A stretch of 12,441 bases of DNA from Methylomonas sp. (GCA_026990815.1 JALXCS010000315.1:1-12441), one strand, 5' to 3'; positions 1 to 6,742 are shown, counted from the stretch's first letter. Made by a program: numbers and translations. The notes: a model not told the origin generated them from the letters alone.

Positions 1-8
1 ATAGATGT

Positions 9-77
9 TTAACTTAGCCCCAGCATCCATAGCATAAAAAATCCAACCCAAACATTTCTTCGATAGATCTTTTTCAT
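9..77 (-). CDS. possible 22-residue small membrane peptide
   Basis: A 22-codon reading frame starts with ATG at 77 and ends with TAA at 9-11. A strong ribosome binding site (AGGAG, 85-89) sits 7 bases before the ATG, better than that of most larger genes here. The peptide begins MKKIYRRN and continues with a hydrophobic stretch rich in Trp, Phe, Met and Leu, ending in Gly-Leu-Ser. It therefore has a basic N-terminus followed by one short membrane-spanning or signal-like segment. It lies about 120 bases downstream of glyoxalase I on the same strand. I recognise no family. It could be a single-pass small protein, the start of a gene cut short by a nonsense or frameshift mutation beyond the window edge, or chance. 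Start and stop are visible; function is unknown. Confidence 0.35.
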   Translation of the reverse strand: MKKIYRRNVWVGFFMLWMLGLS

Positions 78-139
78 TATTGTTCTCCTGTCAATTTAGA
101 TTATGCTTGAATTTACTTCTTCGCTTTTTTAAGCTTCCT

Positions 140-168
140 TTTACATAAATCTCCGATACTGTTGACAA
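140..168 (-). promoter_or_regulatory. weak sigma70-like promoter before the small ORF
   Basis: On the minus strand TTGTCA (163-168, 5 of 6 to consensus) is separated by 17 bases from TGTAAA (140-145, 4 of 6). It would start a transcript about 55 bases before the small ORF at 77. The -35 falls within the loop of a perfect 6-base inverted repeat, ATACTG/CAGTAT (156-161 and 175-180). The match is modest and AT-rich DNA yields such sites by chance. Confidence 0.25.
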
Positions 169-197
169 GAAAACCAGTATGAAAGTTTATTCTATAA

Positions 198-638
198 TCA
201 CCAAACGCCAATATTTTCCATAGATACCCAAGGCTCAGAGGGTTCTAATGGTTTATCTTTCTGTAAAAGTTCGATTGAAATTTTGTCCGGTGAACGAATA
301 AAAGCCATATAACCATCGCGAGGTGGCCGGTTAATTTCGACACCCTGCTCCATCAAGTCCTGGCATTTTTTGTATATGTTATCGACTTCGAAAGCCAAGT
401 GCCCAAAATTCCTTCCTCCTGTATATTCTTCTGTATCCCAGTTATAGGTCAGCTCCAATAAAGGTGAATGTGTTCTTCTAGCTAAATATTCATCTTCCGG
501 TGCCACCAAATAAACCAAGGTATAGCGACCAGATTCATTTTCTATTCGATTACATTCCACCATACCCAGTTTATTACAATAAAAATCGAGTGAGTCATCT
601 AAATCTTGGACTCGTACCATCGTATGTAAATAACGCAT
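198..638 (-). CDS. gloA: lactoylglutathione lyase (glyoxalase I), VOC family
   Basis: Glyoxalase I isomerises the methylglyoxal-glutathione hemithioacetal to S-lactoylglutathione in the cytoplasm. The protein (146 residues) follows E. coli GloA closely: it opens MRYLHTMVRV, has the ELTYNW motif and then a GHLAFEVDN segment. The four metal ligands of the family are in place: His5, Glu62, His80 and Glu123 (E. coli His5, Glu56, His74, Glu122). The compact length fits the Ni/Co-type bacterial enzymes rather than the longer Zn type. An in-frame ATG lies 9 bases upstream at 647, but it abuts the GGGAGG ribosome binding site (648-653). The ATG at 638 is spaced 9 bases from that site and reproduces the E. 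coli N-terminus, so it is preferred. The channel gene ends only 25 bases upstream, indicating co-transcription. Metal preference is inferred. Confidence 0.92.
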   Translation of the reverse strand: MRYLHTMVRVQDLDDSLDFYCNKLGMVECNRIENESGRYTLVYLVAPEDEYLARRTHSPLLELTYNWDTEEYTGGRNFGHLAFEVDNIYKKCQDLMEQGVEINRPPRDGYMAFIRSPDKISIELLQKDKPLEPSEPWVSMENIGVW

Positions 639-647
639 TTTTCTCAT

Positions 648-653
648 CCTCCC
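648..653 (-). promoter_or_regulatory. ribosome binding site that decides the gloA start
   Basis: GGGAGG on the minus strand directly abuts the upstream ATG (645-647), leaving no spacer, but is 9 bases from the second in-frame ATG (636-638). Initiation at 638 therefore fits, giving a 146-residue protein instead of 149. The site lies in the 16-base gap after the channel stop codon. Confidence 0.7.
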
Positions 654-663
654 AAAAGTATTA

Positions 664-1536
664 TTAACTTGTATTGTTATTACTGTCTAATTGATAACCA
701 CAATATTTACAATAAGATGCATCAATATCATGACCTGTTTCCCCGCATTCAGGGCAGGCATCATTACGAATATTTTCCTTATTATAGGATTTAACCAGTT
801 CAACACTATAAATGCCAGTAGGTACAGCAATAATGCCATAGCCCATAATCATAATCGTAGCTGCTATCATTTGGCCTAATGGGGTCTGAGGAGCAATATC
901 TCCATAGCCAACAGTTGTTAATGTCACAATTGACCAGTAAACTGATTTTGGAATACTTGTAAATCCCGCTTCACTCCCTTCAACCACATACATTAGGGAA
1001 CCAAAAACGATAACTAATGTTAAAACCGCGTACAAAAACACCATGATTTTCCTGCCACTGGTAATTAAAGCTGATACCAGAACCTGCGCCTCATCCATAT
1101 ATTCTGACAATTTGAAAACACGAAATACTCTCAATAAACGAAATACCCTTATTACCATCATATATTTAGTTCCAGGAAAGAAAAGACTCAAATAAGTTGG
1201 TAGTATTGAAAGCAAATCAACCAGTCCAAAAAAGCTGCGGAAATATAGCCATGGTTTTCTGACACTACTTAATCTTAAAAAATATTCAATAGTGAACAAA
1301 ATTGTAAATGTCCACTCAATATAGTGAAGGAATTGATGATGGCGTTGATAAAATGACTCGACACTACTCATCATAACGGCTGAAACACTAACAATGATGC
1401 TGATGATCAAAATTACATCATAGGCTTTTCCAAACTTGGTTTCGGAGCCAAAAATGATGGTATTTAATTTTTCACGCCACGCTGATAACGGAAAACCTTC
1501 ATTGTAAAGTGGCTTTTTTTTGAGCGATTTATTCAC
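664..1536 (-). CDS. voltage-sensor K+ channel with C-terminal zinc ribbon
   Basis: A six-transmembrane cation channel of the ion transport protein family (290 residues). S1 lies near 39-58, S2 near 69-89, S3 near 98-120, and S4 near 125-146 with Arg130, Arg133, Arg136, Arg139 and Lys142 at every third position, the voltage-sensor pattern. S5 is near 164-185, then a pore helix, the K+ filter TVGYGD (208-213), and S6 near 221-246. There is no RCK domain. Instead the C-terminus carries two CxxC pairs (Cys261/264 and Cys276/279) with the look of a zinc ribbon. The start is GTG with only a weak GAG before it; the nearest ATG upstream is out of frame, and the next in-frame one falls inside S1. Glyoxalase I follows in the same operon. 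K+ selectivity rests on the filter; the gating signal of the zinc ribbon is unknown. Confidence 0.9.
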   Translation of the reverse strand: MNKSLKKKPLYNEGFPLSAWREKLNTIIFGSETKFGKAYDVILIISIIVSVSAVMMSSVESFYQRHHQFLHYIEWTFTILFTIEYFLRLSSVRKPWLYFRSFFGLVDLLSILPTYLSLFFPGTKYMMVIRVFRLLRVFRVFKLSEYMDEAQVLVSALITSGRKIMVFLYAVLTLVIVFGSLMYVVEGSEAGFTSIPKSVYWSIVTLTTVGYGDIAPQTPLGQMIAATIMIMGYGIIAVPTGIYSVELVKSYNKENIRNDACPECGETGHDIDASYCKYCGYQLDSNNNTS

Positions 1537-1548
1537 TATGACTCATTA

Positions 1549-1578
1549 ATTATCGATTAAAAAAATTTGATTTGTTAA
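1549..1578 (-). promoter_or_regulatory. candidate sigma70 promoter for the channel-gloA operon
   Basis: On the minus strand TTAACA (1573-1578, 5 of 6) and GATAAT (1549-1554, 5 of 6) are 18 bases apart. The predicted transcript start would fall about 6 bases before the GTG at 1536, giving a very short leader. That agrees with the lack of a clear ribosome binding site, but the region is AT-rich, so this is a candidate only. Confidence 0.35.
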
Positions 1579-1676
1579 ATTTCCAGATTCCTTCGACTAC
1601 TAAAATGATCATTGCACTGACTTACTAACTGTATCAATATCATTTGAAACTATTCCGCAACAAGATCAAGTCATTC

Positions 1677-2606
1677 ATGCCTAATAAAAGCTATTTTCTT
1701 TTTTTTATCATTTTCAGTTACTCTTGGCTACTGACCGGATGCACTCGTTCATCATTGTTTCTGGCAAATACTCTGGCAAAATTCGATGATTACACTTTAA
1801 TAGAAAATCATCCGTATAAAAAGGGACAACTTAATACGCTAGATATTTATATACCTGATTTAGGTAAACTACCAAATAAGCAATTGCCTGTGGTCATTTT
1901 TTTCTATGGTGGCTGCTGGGGGGGATGTACAACTTTTGACAAAAGCTATTATCAATTTGTCGGTCAAGCGATGACTTCAAAACATTTTATTGCTGTCATC
2001 GGCAACTACCGACGATACCCTGAAGTCACATTTCAAGGAATCATAAAAGATTCTCAACGGATTGTAACATGGGTTAAACAAAATATTGGTCAATATAGCG
2101 GCGATCCAAATCGTTTATTTTTAATGGGCCATTCATCAGGCGCACATCTGGCCGCCATGTTGACAGTAAATAATAGTCTTTTAGATACAGAAATTTATCA
2201 GAGTATAAAAGGCTTTATCGGGATCGCTGGTGCTTACGACTTTCTACCGCTAACTGAGCCTTATCAACAAATTCTCTTTGGTCCAGTTGAAAAATATCCA
2301 GAGTCCCAACCTATTAATTTTGTCACAGGATCGGAACCTCCGGTTTTACTATTACATGGACGCCAGGATAAAACCACACTGCCAAAGAATTCAATTAATC
2401 TGAGTCAAAAAATAAATAAAATGGGCGGCCATGCCTATTTGAAGATTTATCTGGATATGAATCATACCGATATTTTATCAGCGCTCACTCTACCTTTTCA
2501 AGAAACTGAATCAGTGCTTTCAGATATAAGCAATTTTATAACCGATTATTCACTATCTGAAAACCGACATAAGGAAAAAAGAAAAAAGTTTAGTTCCCAA
2601 CGATAA
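1677..2606 (+). CDS. alpha/beta hydrolase (esterase-like) lipoprotein
   Basis: A secreted serine hydrolase of the BD-FAE/esterase type, 309 residues from this start. The first 22 residues are a lipoprotein signal: a hydrophobic run ending Leu-Leu-Thr-Gly-Cys, with Cys22 as the lipidated residue. The oxyanion-hole motif is YGGCWGG (77-83) where HGGGW is usual. The nucleophile elbow is GHSSG with Ser153; Asp231 (in HGRQDK) and His263 (in DMNHTD) complete the triad. The frame also extends 11 codons upstream to a TTG at 1644, but the ATG at 1677 gives a normal-length signal, so I prefer it; neither has a convincing ribosome binding site. The C-terminus is Lys/Arg-rich. Its 3' end overlaps the convergent lipoprotein gene by 17 bases. 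The substrate is unknown; deacylation of a cell-surface polymer is possible but speculative. Confidence 0.85.
   Translation: MPNKSYFLFFIIFSYSWLLTGCTRSSLFLANTLAKFDDYTLIENHPYKKGQLNTLDIYIPDLGKLPNKQLPVVIFFYGGCWGGCTTFDKSYYQFVGQAMTSKHFIAVIGNYRRYPEVTFQGIIKDSQRIVTWVKQNIGQYSGDPNRLFLMGHSSGAHLAAMLTVNNSLLDTEIYQSIKGFIGIAGAYDFLPLTEPYQQILFGPVEKYPESQPINFVTGSEPPVLLLHGRQDKTTLPKNSINLSQKINKMGGHAYLKIYLDMNHTDILSALTLPFQETESVLSDISNFITDYSLSENRHKEKRKKFSSQR
2590..2606. other. 17-base convergent overlap of two lipoprotein genes
   Basis: The rightward hydrolase ends with TAA at 2604-2606 and the leftward propeller gene ends with TAA whose complement is at 2590-2592. Their last codons therefore share 17 bases. I see no GC-rich hairpin with a T-run here, so the two transcripts probably read into each other. 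Confidence 0.9.
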
Positions 2607-4311
2607 TGCGGTACCCTTCCAACCAGGCTTTTTTAACGCCAGGGGCATTAGAAGGAATATAAATAGTATTGTTGAAATACAATGGTGTACTAAGTGGCTG
2701 ACCAGTTCCAACAAGGGATATTTGTGCGGCCAAAGTACCGTCTTTCACTCTCACACCATACAAACTTCCATGCTCATCAATTTCTGCAATCCACACATAC
2801 CATTCATTTGACCCTTCGGGCTTTGCCAATATTGGCAAAGTGGGATGACTTCTGAATGATTCCGTTATTTTTTTGCCTGGTGGTCCGGAAAATTGCCAAA
2901 GCTTTTTAAACTTTGGCTTGCCTTGCTGTAAAATAATTTCCAATGCAATCAAACCTGCTGCATGGGTGTTATCCGATATGAAAGTTGGAATAATTACGAT
3001 CGGTTTTCCATCAATTCTAGCAACAACAGCCTGTGTTACTATCATCCCACGCCAGTCCAGATAACAAGGGTCGCTAGAGGTTCCACATATGTCAATAATC
3101 TGCATTCGATCATATTGAGTACCCAGATGTTCGGCATCTATCATATAAACCGCACCTTCCTTACCCGGTTGTATCCAGACATTAAGACCATTTTTCAAAT
3201 TGACTTTAACTGGTGCATTTGCTCCCAGATCATAATCCATCCAAGCCAGACACTCCCAAAAAGTCTTATCATTACAATCCCCATTTACCGGTCTTAAAGG
3301 CTTATTATCTGGGCCAAGGCGTGGAATGAATAGATTTTTACATGACTCAAGACATGCTATCGAAGGATTGGCCGAATTAAAATTTGCACAGAGTTTTTTG
3401 TCACATTTTGGATCAAATCTTAATCCGGGTTTGATTCGCATCAGGGCATTTGCATAATCATGACGTGCTAAATCAATTTGTCCATTTCCAGTTGGAACCA
3501 GTAATTCAAAAGCATGGTCTTGGACATCGACTTGCGGTCCAGCGGGTGTCCAAATACCTCCGCCACATATCATTTCACGATTTCCTGAATTATACTTAAC
3601 TGGGCATTCAGTTTCAGGTGTAGTTACCATAACACTACTAATTGCAGCTTTTTTTCCGTTTTTTCGCCAAGCATCCATATCAATTTCAAAGAGCCAACCA
3701 TGATAAGGCTGAATATCACCAGCCCCTCCAAAGGCAACATAAATCAATCCTGATTCATCTCTATGTTTCGGCACATATTTTACTGCTGAATGGGGATAAG
3801 CAGTCTGGGGGTAAAATTTTACTATTCCTGATTCATCTGTAGCAGGCACCTCGGCAGTAAACTCCAAAACAGGATAAATATCATCTAGCAACTTTTGATG
3901 TTCGAGATCAATAACCGCAAGATGATGGCTGACTCGCAGCCCTTTTAACATCAATTGATATACAACAATCAAATAGTTATCTGCAATAACGGGCGTAGCG
4001 GAAATTTGGAGACGTTTATCTTTTGGAGCCGGAATGTGAATTTTACTGATGATATTGCCGGTATCGGAATCCAGCAAGGCTATTGTACCATTCTCGAATG
4101 GCACAATAATTTGTGGTTTTTGTTGTGGTAAGTAGAGCAGAGGCGAAGCCAAAATTCTGCTGTTGAATTCAGATTTTATCGCCTGTTGCTTCGGGAATAA
4201 TTTGATGAGAGATATTTTTTCTGGCACGCTTTCCTTAGTTTCCAATAAAGAACATCCAGTTGTCATAAAAGCAACAAAATTGAAAAAAAACAAATAGATA
4301 ATGTTACTCAT
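2590..4311 (-). CDS. cysteine-rich PQQ-dehydrogenase-like beta-propeller lipoprotein
   Basis: A predicted exported 573-residue protein. It starts with a hydrophobic signal ending Met-Thr-Thr-Gly-Cys (Cys20); Thr at -3 makes the lipobox imperfect. Early blades look like PQQ-binding propeller repeats (GTIALLDSDTGN, 75-86). The middle recalls quinoprotein alcohol dehydrogenases: GGGIWTPAG (250-258), VPTGNGQID (272-280), DYANALMRI (285-293), and DYDLGANAPV (359-368) followed by PGKEGAVYMID (382-392). Ten cysteines beyond the lipobox fall in close pairs: 236/249, 303/308, 320/324, 346/354 and 409/416. This suggests up to five disulfides, consistent with a periplasmic or surface site. No heme CxxCH motif is present. 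PQQ binding and catalysis are unproven; it could be a purely structural propeller. The gene starts 74 bases after wecC ends, with no clear ribosome binding site, so it may be the last gene of the EPS operon. Confidence 0.65.
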   Translation of the reverse strand: MSNIIYLFFFNFVAFMTTGCSLLETKESVPEKISLIKLFPKQQAIKSEFNSRILASPLLYLPQQKPQIIVPFENGTIALLDSDTGNIISKIHIPAPKDKRLQISATPVIADNYLIVVYQLMLKGLRVSHHLAVIDLEHQKLLDDIYPVLEFTAEVPATDESGIVKFYPQTAYPHSAVKYVPKHRDESGLIYVAFGGAGDIQPYHGWLFEIDMDAWRKNGKKAAISSVMVTTPETECPVKYNSGNREMICGGGIWTPAGPQVDVQDHAFELLVPTGNGQIDLARHDYANALMRIKPGLRFDPKCDKKLCANFNSANPSIACLESCKNLFIPRLGPDNKPLRPVNGDCNDKTFWECLAWMDYDLGANAPVKVNLKNGLNVWIQPGKEGAVYMIDAEHLGTQYDRMQIIDICGTSSDPCYLDWRGMIVTQAVVARIDGKPIVIIPTFISDNTHAAGLIALEIILQQGKPKFKKLWQFSGPPGKKITESFRSHPTLPILAKPEGSNEWYVWIAEIDEHGSLYGVRVKDGTLAAQISLVGTGQPLSTPLYFNNTIYIPSNAPGVKKAWLEGYRIIVGN

Positions 4312-4385
4312 GACATAGATTACAATTTAAAGCATATTCGTTTTTGGGTCGGAGTCATCAAAATAAGGAAATGAAAACAAAACTA

Positions 4386-5594
4386 CTAAACAATAACCCC
4401 ACGTGTATCAATCAAAATCTTCTCTTTTAAATCCGCCGCTTTCAAACTTTTAAATGGCTTATGATCCACTAGCAACAGTAAAATATCTGATTGCTCGATT
4501 ACATCCCGGAATGGCAGTAAATCAAAATCCTTATGGGAACTTAAATTTGGTTCTGCAACCAAAACTTTCCCAATATTTTCATCTTGAATTTGTTTAACAA
4601 TATCCAATGCAGGAGATTCACGTAAATCATCCACATCTGCCTTAAAAGCCAATCCTAAACATCCTATTACCGGATGTTTGAATTTATCAGCACTGGTTTT
4701 AACCTTGTTAATCACCCACAGTGGTTTGGCATCATTAACTTCCCGTGCTTTTTTTATCAATTGAGCTTCTTCAGGCGCACGGGCAACAATAAACCAAGGA
4801 TCCACGGCTATACAATGGCCACCCACACCAGGTCCAGGCTGTAGAATATGAACCCTGGGATGACGATTAGCCAATTTGATCAATTCCCACACATTGATGC
4901 TTTCTTTATCACAAATTAATGACAACTCATTGGCAAAAGCAATATTGACATCTCTAAATGAATTCTCGGTCAATTTACTTAGCTCAGCAGTTCTTGCATC
5001 GGTTGTTAAAACTTCTCCTCGAACGAAGGTTTGATAAAATTCGACTGCCTTTTCAGTCGAAAGCGGATTAATACCACCTACAATCCGATCATTTTCGACT
5101 AACTCGGTTAATATTCGCCCTGGCAAAACCCTTTCAGGACAATGGGCCACAAAAACATCTTTACCCACATCATGACCACTTTCCTGTAAAATTTTTGCAA
5201 CAACCTCTTCAGTCGTTCCAACAGGACTTGTTGATTCCAGGATAATAATATTCCCCGGCTCAACAAAAGAAGCAATCATCTTTGTTGCTGCTTCTACATA
5301 AGAAAGATCAGGGATATGATTATCCTTAAATGGTGTTGGTACCGCCAAAATATACACATCAGCTGTGACTGGTTCTAATCCCGCTTTTAAGTTACCGGAT
5401 TGAACAGCTGATTTCACCAATATATCCAAATCAGGTTCAACAATATGAATTTTTCCTTGGTTAATGGTATCAACAACATGTTTGGAGGTATCAACTCCAA
5501 AAACCTCATAACCTTTTGTACCCAATAATGATGCTGTAGGGAGGCCGATGTAACCTAAACCCACCACACAGACTTTTTTTTCAAGTTTTTGCAT
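4386..5594 (-). CDS. wecC: UDP-N-acetyl-D-mannosamine dehydrogenase
   Basis: This enzyme oxidises UDP-ManNAc twice with NAD+ to UDP-ManNAcA, a precursor of ECA-like and exopolysaccharides. The 402-residue protein (E. coli WecC is 420) has the Rossmann motif VGLGYIGLPTA (11-21), HIVEPDL (50-56), VPTPF (85-89), and ESTSPVGTTE (120-129). A KLTENSFRDVNIAFANELS block (207-225) contributes Lys207 and Asn211. The catalytic Cys261 sits in GPGVGGHCIAVDPWF (254-268). GLAFKADVDDLRESPA (314-329) opens the C-terminal sugar-nucleotide domain. These blocks are nearly identical to E. coli WecC, separating it from Ugd and TuaD-type relatives. The start has AAGGA close upstream and a good promoter just before. 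The epimerase WecB, needed to make the substrate, is not in the window. Its position suggests ManNAcA is a component of the exported polymer, which is inference. Confidence 0.95.
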   Translation of the reverse strand: MQKLEKKVCVVGLGYIGLPTASLLGTKGYEVFGVDTSKHVVDTINQGKIHIVEPDLDILVKSAVQSGNLKAGLEPVTADVYILAVPTPFKDNHIPDLSYVEAATKMIASFVEPGNIIILESTSPVGTTEEVVAKILQESGHDVGKDVFVAHCPERVLPGRILTELVENDRIVGGINPLSTEKAVEFYQTFVRGEVLTTDARTAELSKLTENSFRDVNIAFANELSLICDKESINVWELIKLANRHPRVHILQPGPGVGGHCIAVDPWFIVARAPEEAQLIKKAREVNDAKPLWVINKVKTSADKFKHPVIGCLGLAFKADVDDLRESPALDIVKQIQDENIGKVLVAEPNLSSHKDFDLLPFRDVIEQSDILLLLVDHKPFKSLKAADLKEKILIDTRGVIV

Positions 5595-5633
5595 GATTTC
5601 CTTGGTAATCTAGCTTTTTAAATTAACAAAATA

Positions 5634-5661
5634 ATTCTAGTTGCGACTCAGACTTTTTCAA
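5634..5661 (-). promoter_or_regulatory. sigma70-like promoter upstream of wecC
   Basis: On the minus strand TTGAAA (5656-5661, 5 of 6) lies 16 bases from TAGAAT (5634-5639, 5 of 6). Transcription would begin near 5627, about 33 bases before the wecC ATG. It overlaps an imperfect hairpin (CTCAG/CTGAG arms at 5647-5651 and 5664-5668) just after the ATPase stop; that hairpin has no T-run and is not a typical terminator. This is the best promoter match in the window and would let wecC be expressed apart from the upstream export genes. Confidence 0.45.
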
Positions 5662-5679
5662 AACTGAGATATGTAAAAA

Positions 5680-6612
5680 TTATAGTTCTGTAATGATATC
5701 ATCAGCTTCTTCTGAATGACCCGGAACGATATCAATGCCTTTTTCTAGCTTTACCAATCTTCTGACTGCCTCCTGCTCCCTATTTTCAGAGGAAATAACG
5801 GGAAAAACGCCTCCTTTCTGTTTATCCCTAATAACATCAAGCATCAATTCAAGATAAATATGCTTACTGTCTTCAGCAAATCCATAAACCAAGGCAAAAT
5901 CACATAGTGTATTGATCAAACGAGGGACACCGCCCGTATGGTAATAAATTGCTGCGATAGCATATTTATCAAAAATATCTTTATCGCCATTAGCGACTGT
6001 TAAGCGATGCTGAATATAAGCTTTTGTTTCTTTATACCCAAGCTGCTTCAGTTTGTAATCTACTGAAACCCGCTGTGCCAATTGCCTTAATTCATGACGT
6101 TGCAATGTCTCTAATAACTCGGGCTGACCAATCAGTACTAACTGCAAGACCAAATGCTTATCGGCATTGATATTTGAAAGCAAACGTAACTCTTCCAATG
6201 TTTGCATATCCATATTTTGTGCTTCATCAATGATTAATACGGTGCGTTTATTATTCGCATATTCATTAATCAAGAATTCAACAAAAATTTTATATAAAGC
6301 AGCTTTATCTTTGGCCTCAGTTTTTATGTTATAGGCCATTAACACCCATTCCAATAAATTCCCAAAGGAATTATGTGCATTTGATATCAACCCAACATTG
6401 ATATCTTTATCCAACTGACGGAGTATTTCTCTAATTAAAGTCGTCTTACCTGATCCCACTTCACCACTAATTACTGTAATTCCCGCCTGGCTTTGCAATC
6501 CATAACTTAACATGGTCAGTGCCATTTTATGCTGTTTACTCAAATATAAAAAAGCGGGGTCTGGGGTCAATGAAAAAGGTTTTTCGGTAAACCCATAAAA
6601 TTGTGTATACAT
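5680..6612 (-). CDS. XrtA/PEP-CTERM-associated AAA ATPase (ExeA/GspA-like)
   Basis: A 310-residue P-loop ATPase found beside polysaccharide export genes in XrtA-type loci; its exact role is unproven. It opens MYTQFYGFTEKPFSLTPDP, the start typical of this family and of the ExeA/GspA secretion ATPases. Walker A is GEVGSGKTT (50-58), Walker B LIIDEAQ (126-132), a sensor-like segment VLIGQPEL (159-166), and a conserved RQLAQR (176-181) may supply the arginine finger. HTGGVPRLINTLCDFAL (225-241) belongs to the C-terminal helical part. The tail after 265 is charged and variable. No membrane segment or peptidoglycan-binding domain is seen, unlike full-length ExeA, so it is probably cytoplasmic and acts with the chain-length determinant. 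No ribosome binding site precedes the ATG, and the frame closes upstream without another start. Confidence 0.88.
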   Translation of the reverse strand: MYTQFYGFTEKPFSLTPDPAFLYLSKQHKMALTMLSYGLQSQAGITVISGEVGSGKTTLIREILRQLDKDINVGLISNAHNSFGNLLEWVLMAYNIKTEAKDKAALYKIFVEFLINEYANNKRTVLIIDEAQNMDMQTLEELRLLSNINADKHLVLQLVLIGQPELLETLQRHELRQLAQRVSVDYKLKQLGYKETKAYIQHRLTVANGDKDIFDKYAIAAIYYHTGGVPRLINTLCDFALVYGFAEDSKHIYLELMLDVIRDKQKGGVFPVISSENREQEAVRRLVKLEKGIDIVPGHSEEADDIITEL

Positions 6613-6631
6613 TACAAAAAATAAACCAGTG

Positions 6632-6654
6632 TTTTTTCAATCCAGCTGAAAAAA
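6632..6654. repeat. AT-only-stem inverted repeat before the ATPase gene
   Basis: TTTTTTCA (6632-6639) and TGAAAAAA (6647-6654) are perfect 8-base complementary arms around a 7-base loop. They lie 20 bases upstream of the ATPase start within a 130-base gap. The same gap holds a nested GC-containing repeat: TACCA/TGGTA at 6675-6679 and 6701-6705 enclosing ACCC/GGGT at 6679-6682 and 6690-6693. Neither resembles a standard terminator. A leader structure affecting ATPase translation is possible; the rest of this gap shows nothing I can call. Confidence 0.35.
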
Positions 6655-6742
6655 ATGAAACCATGGGTTGATATTACCACCCCTTTTCCGGGTAAAGAGC
6701 TGGTAAGAAGTCATTTGAGGTCAAAAAAAGAAATGGTCAAGC

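Noticed and set aside
193..198. Perfect TATAAT on the plus strand at the end of gloA
   Set aside because: No acceptable -35 lies 16-18 bases upstream; the nearby TTGACA is 25 bases away, too far for a promoter.
1644..1676. TTG start giving 11 extra residues on the hydrolase
   Set aside because: Rare start codon without a ribosome binding site; it would put the lipobox Cys at residue 33 with a long basic n-region, while the ATG at 1677 gives a standard 22-residue lipoprotein signal.
2962..3297. A 111-residue rightward frame antisense to the propeller lipoprotein gene
   Set aside because: It is a shadow of a strongly supported gene on the other strand and shows no recognisable domain. Other antisense frames were dropped for the same reason.
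4386..5594. UDP-glucose 6-dehydrogenase (Ugd) as an alternative to WecC
   Set aside because: HIVEPDL, KLTENSFRDVNIAFANELS and GPGVGGHCIAVDPWF match WecC closely and differ from the Ugd equivalents.
5647..5668. Terminator after the ATPase gene
   Set aside because: The hairpin is short and bulged and lacks a T-run in the direction of transcription; it overlaps a better-supported promoter.
6637..6714. A 25-codon leftward ORF in the gap between kinase and ATPase
   Set aside because: No ribosome binding site before its ATG, no signal or membrane pattern, and it lies over the inverted repeats; chance is more likely.
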